Positions 7,066 through 10,329 of a stretch of DNA of 10,329 nt are shown here, one piece after another. This stretch comes from Nitrospirota bacterium (GTDB taxonomy: Bacteria > Nitrospirota_A > Leptospirillia > Leptospirillales > Leptospirillaceae), in NCBI GenBank assembly GCA_021795275.1, contig JAJYPO010000075.1:1-10329 (forward strand), read 5' to 3'. The notes under the pieces were generated by a model. That model did not search any database and was not told the origin of the DNA. It was given only the letters and a program-made list of their open reading frames with translations. The stretch's first letter is position 1, and the number at the start of each line of letters is the position of its first letter. A program made the position numbers and the translations under genes.

Positions 7066-8003
7066 AGATCGTTATAGGCGGGGGAGCAGGCTTCATCGGA
7101 GCCCCCCTGGGCCGGGCGCTGGCCGCGATGGGCCACAAGGTGACGGCGGCAGACAATCTGTCCACGGGATTCCGGAGCTCGCGCGACAAGGATGTCGAAC
7201 TCGCGAAGGGTGATCTCGATCAACCCCGCTTCCTGGCCCGGATCTTTGAAAAGGTGCGACCGGACCTCTATGTCCATCTCGCCGGCCAAAAGGATGTCGC
7301 GACCTCCTGGGAAGATCCGGCTGCCGATTCGGCCAAGACCGCCGGAAGCTTTCTCGGGGCTCTCGGCGCCTGTCGGACCACGACCGTTCCCCGGGTCCTC
7401 CTCGTCTCGACCGGAGAGGTCCTGACCCCTCCGGAAGGGGCCGAAGAAAGCCCCCTCGATCCGCTCATGCCGGTCCGCCCCCTTTCTCCCTACGGGGCCT
7501 CCCACGCGCTTTGCGAGTTCTACCTCGAAAGCTTTTCCCGCCTTCTCCCCATGAAGATCGCGATCGTGCGCCTGGCTCCGGTTTTCGGTCCCGGGCAGAC
7601 CACCGTGGGAGAAGGGGGGCTGATCGGGCTCGCCATCCGGCAGACTCTCCTGAAAAACTCCCAGAATCCTCCCGCCATTCCCGGGACGGGCCGGAGGATG
7701 AGGGATTACATCTTCATCGATGACGCCGTGGAGGCTCTCCTCCATCTGATCATCAAGGAGAGGGAGGGTCTCTTCCATGTCGGCTCGGGGATCCTCCAGA
7801 GCGACCGGGAGGTCTTCCTGTCTGTGGGGAAGGTGCTTGGAACGTCCTATCCCGTCCACTACCAGCCGAATCCGTTTCCGGAGACCGAGGTCAGGGTTCT
7901 GGGCCATGAGCGTCTGGCCATTGAAACGGATTGGACGATGGAGGTTCCTTTTCAGGAGGGGATCGCACGAACGGTTGACTTTTTCAGGAAGGCCATCCAG
8001 TGA
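7062..8003 (+). CDS. NAD(P)-dependent sugar-nucleotide epimerase/dehydratase homologue (extended SDR) with YxxxH
   Basis: A 313-aa extended short-chain dehydrogenase related to UDP-glucose 4-epimerases. The Rossmann fold shows GGAGFIG (7-13), an acidic residue at the end of beta 2 (Asp31 in AADNLSTG) typical of NAD preference, HLAGQKDVATSWEDP (72-86), the Ser/Thr of VSTGEVL (115-121), the active-site region SPYGASHALCEFY (142-154), and RDYIFIDDAVEALL (214-227) from the C-terminal substrate domain. The oddity is that the catalytic YxxxK reads Tyr144-Gly-Ala-Ser-His148, so Lys is replaced by His (codon CAC at 7503-7505). The fold is otherwise complete and there is no frameshift. Activity may be altered or the protein may bind rather than convert its ligand; this is inference. 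It is tightly coupled to tlyA (4-base overlap) and cutA, and no other sugar-nucleotide or glycan-synthesis genes are visible nearby to name a substrate. Confidence 0.88.
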   Translation: MKIVIGGGAGFIGAPLGRALAAMGHKVTAADNLSTGFRSSRDKDVELAKGDLDQPRFLARIFEKVRPDLYVHLAGQKDVATSWEDPAADSAKTAGSFLGALGACRTTTVPRVLLVSTGEVLTPPEGAEESPLDPLMPVRPLSPYGASHALCEFYLESFSRLLPMKIAIVRLAPVFGPGQTTVGEGGLIGLAIRQTLLKNSQNPPAIPGTGRRMRDYIFIDDAVEALLHLIIKEREGLFHVGSGILQSDREVFLSVGKVLGTSYPVHYQPNPFPETEVRVLGHERLAIETDWTMEVPFQEGIARTVDFFRKAIQ

Positions 8004-8332
8004 TGATCGATCTGGTCATTGTCACCCATCCGGACCCCGTGGGGGCGAGAACTCTTGTGGACCGTCTCGTCCGGGAGCACTGGATAGCCTGCGGCCATAT
8101 AGTCCCTTTGGGTACATCGGTCTTTTTCTGGGAGGGAGAGGTGCGGACGACGGAAGAGGTGACCCTCATCCTGAAGTCTGTGGCGGAAAATCGCGCTGCG
8201 CTGGAGCGGGAAATCCGGAGGGAGCATCCTTATTCGGTTCCGGAAATCCTTTTTGTTTCGGTCGATCAGGGAAACGCGGACTATCTTGCCTGGGTCAGGG
8301 AGACCTGCTCGGGCCGTCCGGGAAAGGATTAA
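8003..8332 (+). CDS. cutA: CutA1-family divalent-cation tolerance protein
   Basis: A small cytosolic protein of 109 aa with the CutA1 fold, a ferredoxin-like trimer related in shape to PII signalling proteins. Family marks are the N-terminal strand LVIVTHPD, the IACGHIVPLGTSVFFWEGEV block (28-47, where relatives have AC.N..P...S.Y.W.G), EEVTLILKS (51-59) and the C-terminal HPYSVPEILFVSVDQGNADY block (75-94). Links to copper tolerance in E. coli are historical, and the true role of the family is poorly defined. The ATG at 8003 shares one base with the epimerase stop. A GTG at 8000 is equally possible: it would give a GTGA overlap, and AGGAAGG at 7986-7992 is then 7 bases upstream instead of 10. 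The TAA is one base before the next gene. Confidence 0.93.
   Translation: MIDLVIVTHPDPVGARTLVDRLVREHWIACGHIVPLGTSVFFWEGEVRTTEEVTLILKSVAENRAALEREIRREHPYSVPEILFVSVDQGNADYLAWVRETCSGRPGKD
8321..8328 (+). promoter_or_regulatory. Ribosome binding site deciding the M23 peptidase GTG start
   Basis: GGAAAGGA lies inside the last codons of cutA, 5 bases before the GTG at 8334. That start gives a short basic N-terminus just before the membrane helix. Extending to upstream starts would overlap cutA and disrupt the typical anchor layout. Confidence 0.65.
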
Positions 8333-8333
8333 G

Positions 8334-9194
8334 GTGTCCCGTCTCAAGAAAACGGTCACGATCACGGTTCTCCCTGGAGTGACCGAAAAATCCCGTCAAT
8401 GGACCGTCCCCCGGTGGTCGATCTATCTCTTTCTGGGGGGGATCTTTCTTCTTTTCACGGGGGTCCTCCTCCTGATCATCTTCTACAGTTACGAGACGAA
8501 GAAGTTCATGGCGCTTCAGAGCATCCAGGAAGAGACGCGTGTCCAGAAGGAGCATCTCGAGCATTACCGGAAGGAGCTCGACTCCATCGAAGCCCAGCTC
8601 TCGGAGGTAAACAATCTCAACGTCCAGATCATGAACATGGTGGCCAAGGGGGCCCCGGACGTCCATCCTCCCTCCGCAGAGCCCCCCCCCGAAAAGAACA
8701 AGCCTTCTCCCTACGGAAAGAAAGAGTCGATGGATGGGGGCAAGCCACGTCCCGAGCCACTTCCATGGAGTTACGACGCTGGGGACAGGGTCCTTGGAAC
8801 CCCCGTCGAGGGATGGATTGTCTCCGCCTTCGGCAAGAGAGCCGGCCCGATCGGAAACGGAGAGGAGTTCCATCCCGGTCTCGACATCGCCCAGGAAGAA
8901 GGGGTCACGGTCCATCCGCCTGCGCGGGGGGTTGTCATCCTGACAGACCGGACGCCCGATTACGGCAACTATGTCGTCATTTACCACGGTCTGGGGCTGT
9001 CCTCCCTCTTCGCCCACCTCGACCAGATCGATGTGGTCCTCGGCGAGTCGGTAGACAGGCACTCCCAGATCGGAACGATCGGCCTTACGGGCCTGACGAC
9101 GGCGCCCCATCTCCATTACGAGCTCCGCGAGTTCGGGCATCCTGTTGATCCACGCCAGTATTTTGATGAGAGCCGCCTGAGCGGCGGCCGGTAG
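8334..9194 (+). CDS. Membrane-anchored M23 (LytM-type) metallopeptidase with coiled coil
   Basis: A 286-aa envelope protein. The order is: a short cytoplasmic basic tail (1-27), one membrane helix (about 28-52, WSIYLFLGGIFLLFTGVLLL) and no cleavable signal, a coiled coil (about 55-103), a Pro/Lys-rich linker (about 108-145), then a LytM domain (about 158-277). The zinc ligands of the family are all present: His180 and Asp184 in FHPGLD, and His261 in the HLH motif (259-261), with the catalytic His228 in FAHLD. The protein is therefore predicted to be an active peptidoglycan endopeptidase facing the periplasm, or an NlpD/EnvC-like factor if the site has diverged functionally. The coiled coil plus linker resembles peptidases that work with division or elongation complexes. 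The GTG start is one base after the cutA stop. A run of nine C (8682-8690) falls in the linker. Its position just before secA may reflect a shared envelope theme. Confidence 0.91.
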   Translation: MSRLKKTVTITVLPGVTEKSRQWTVPRWSIYLFLGGIFLLFTGVLLLIIFYSYETKKFMALQSIQEETRVQKEHLEHYRKELDSIEAQLSEVNNLNVQIMNMVAKGAPDVHPPSAEPPPEKNKPSPYGKKESMDGGKPRPEPLPWSYDAGDRVLGTPVEGWIVSAFGKRAGPIGNGEEFHPGLDIAQEEGVTVHPPARGVVILTDRTPDYGNYVVIYHGLGLSSLFAHLDQIDVVLGESVDRHSQIGTIGLTGLTTAPHLHYELREFGHPVDPRQYFDESRLSGGR

Positions 9195-9278
9195 GCTTCT
9201 CCCTCCATGGGGGGCCATGTCGCTTCGTCCTGTTCGCACGTTTTTGATCCATAGGTTTTTCTGAGAGGAGATCGTCGC
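9195..9278 (+). other. Intergenic gap before secA, possible promoter region
   Basis: This is the largest non-coding gap in the window (84 bases) and the only real break in the gene run. It contains a small perfect hairpin, CATGG-GGGG-CCATG at 9206-9219, with no T-run directly after it, so it is not a convincing terminator. Two T5 runs (9241-9245 and 9256-9260) make the second half locally AT-richer. I cannot point to a good -35/-10 pair. The change from overlapping genes to a spaced ATG gene suggests, without proving, separate transcription of secA. Confidence 0.4.
9263..9270 (+). promoter_or_regulatory. Strong ribosome binding site of secA
   Basis: GAGAGGAG lies 8 bases before the secA ATG at 9279. 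It is one of the best-spaced sites in the window and fixes the start, matching a highly translated housekeeping gene. Confidence 0.75.
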
Positions 9279-10329
9279 ATGTTCAAGTCCCTTGTCCGCT
9301 CCTTCTTTTCCAGTCGAAATGACAGGGAGATCCAGAGGGTTTCCAGGATCGTCGAGGCGGTCAACGCGCTCGAGGAGTCCATTTCCCGCCTTTCCGATGA
9401 GGAGCTTTCCTCCCGGACCACCCAGTTCCGAGCCCGTCTGGCCGAAGGGGCGTCTCTCGAGGAGATCCTCCCCGAAGCGTTTGCCGTGGTCAGGGAGGCC
9501 GGCCGGCGCGTTCTCGGAATGCGCCATTTCGATGTCCAGATCATGGGCGGAGCCATCCTTCACGAGGGCCGGATCGCAGAGATGAAGACCGGCGAGGGGA
9601 AAACGCTTGTCGGAACCCTGCCGGTCTATCTGAACGCCCTTGAGGGCAAGGGCGTTCACGTTGTGACGGTGAACGACTATCTCGCCAAACGGGATTCGGC
9701 CTGGATGGGAGAGCTGTACCAATTCCTGGGGATGTCCGTCGGACTCATCCAGCACGACATGCCGGACGATCTGAGGCAGAAGGCCTATGGCTGTGACATC
9801 ACCTACGGAACGAACAACGAGTTCGGATTCGACTACCTTCGCGACAACATGAAGTACGAGATAGACCAGTTCGTCCAGCGGGAACTCAACTTCGCGATCG
9901 TCGACGAGGTGGACAGCATCCTGATCGACGAGGCGAGAACGCCCCTGATCATTTCAGGGCCCTCGGAGGAGTCGACGGATCTTTACGAAAAGGTCAATCG
10001 GATCGTTCCCGAGCTCCGTAAGCAGGATCATTTTACTGTGGACGAGAAGCACAAGACCGTCTCCATGACGGAGGAGGGGTCGGATCTGGTCGAATCCCTT
10101 CTCGGAGTGGGCAATCTCTACGAGCTTCGCAATATTTCCTATGTCCACCATTTGATGCAGGCGATCAAGGCGCATCATCTGTATAAGCGCGATGTGGACT
10201 ATGTGGTGAAGAACGGAGAGGTCATCATCGTCGACGAGTTCACCGGGCGCCTGATGACCGGCCGGCGTTGGGGCGAAGGGCTCCATCAGGCGGTGGAGGC
10301 GAAGGAGCGGGTCAAGATCCAGATGGAAA
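9279..10329 (+). CDS. secA: Preprotein translocase ATPase SecA, N-terminal part (3' end outside window)
   Basis: SecA is the motor that drives unfolded proteins through the SecYEG channel. The frame is open from the ATG at 9279 to the window edge, giving 350 codons of a protein usually 800-950 aa long. The visible part covers the first nucleotide-binding domain and the start of the preprotein cross-linking domain. The Walker A motif is MKTGEGKT (102-109); [11 protein letters not shown] follows at 129-139. The signature [17 protein letters not shown] is at 175-191, and Walker B is [16 protein letters not shown] (205-220), followed by TPLIISGP. A later [20 protein letters not shown] stretch is also strongly conserved. 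The C-terminal scaffold and zinc-binding tail are not in view. No frameshift is seen. It is preceded by an 84-base gap and is the only gene in the window apparently outside the coupled gene run. Confidence 0.97.
   Translation, partial: MFKSLVRSFFSSRNDREIQRVSRIVEAVNALEESISRLSDEELSSRTTQFRARLAEGASLEEILPEAFAVVREAGRRVLGMRHFDVQIMGGAILHEGRIAEMKTGEGKTLVGTLPVYLNALEGKGVHVVTVNDYLAKRDSAWMGELYQFLGMSVGLIQHDMPDDLRQKAYGCDITYGTNNEFGFDYLRDNMKYEIDQFVQRELNFAIVDEVDSILIDEARTPLIISGPSEESTDLYEKVNRIVPELRKQDHFTVDEKHKTVSMTEEGSDLVESLLGVGNLYELRNISYVHHLMQAIKAHHLYKRDVDYVVKNGEVIIVDEFTGRLMTGRRWGEGLHQAVEAKERVKIQME

Noticed and set aside
9206..9219. Hairpin as a Rho-independent terminator of the upstream genes
   Set aside because: The stem is only 5 bp and the nearest T-run is about 20 bases away, so it does not meet the pattern of an intrinsic terminator.
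8295..9755. A 486-codon open frame on the - strand across the M23 gene and the start of secA
   Set aside because: It spans two confident genes and their intergenic gap, with no motif of its own.
1..10329. Search for tRNA/rRNA genes, CRISPR repeats, insertion sequences, att sites and toxin-antitoxin pairs
   Set aside because: Nothing found by eye; almost the whole window is filled by recognisable + strand genes with no direct repeat arrays or transposase/integrase motifs.

Overview
This window is a dense, one-directional stretch of housekeeping genes from a GC-rich bacterium (about 60% GC by eye). All ten genes are on the + strand. I see no RNA genes, mobile elements, CRISPR arrays or plasmid/phage features. 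The gene order, the protein motifs and the frequent TTG starts suggest a free-living Gram-negative such as a Nitrospirota/Leptospirillum-like lineage. That placement is a weak inference, because nothing in the sequence fixes the taxon.

Layout: (1) 1-835, the C-terminal half of RNase Y (rny), entered from the left edge. (2) 825-1664, a YmdB-family metallophosphoesterase, the usual partner of rny. (3) 1661-3471, both subunits of exonuclease VII (xseA, xseB). (4) 3514-6299, two isoprenoid genes: a polyprenyl (farnesyl/geranylgeranyl) diphosphate synthase (ispA) and 1-deoxy-D-xylulose-5-phosphate synthase (dxs). (5) 6319-7065, a TlyA-type S4/FtsJ rRNA methyltransferase. (6) 7062-8003, an NAD(P)-binding sugar-nucleotide epimerase/dehydratase homologue whose YxxxK motif reads YxxxH. 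(7) 8003-8332, a CutA1 protein. (8) 8334-9194, a membrane-anchored M23 (LytM-type) metallopeptidase. (9) 9279 to the right edge, the N-terminal part of secA.

The first nine genes are packed as one likely operon. Most junctions overlap by 1, 4 or 11 bases, and the widest gap is 42 bases. xseB-ispA-dxs is a known bacterial cluster in which nucleic-acid processing and isoprenoid supply sit side by side; here it is extended upstream by RNA turnover (rny-ymdB) and xseA, and downstream by ribosome modification, an epimerase, cutA and a cell-wall hydrolase. The first real break is the 84-base gap before secA, which has its own strong ribosome binding site and an ATG start and may have its own promoter.

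The region is mostly ordinary. The points worth a second look are the Lys-to-His change in the epimerase active site, the run of non-ATG starts used for coupled translation, a nine-C tract in the linker of the M23 peptidase, and divergent C-terminal motifs in XseA and TlyA. I found no evidence for an undescribed defence, mobile or regulatory system.
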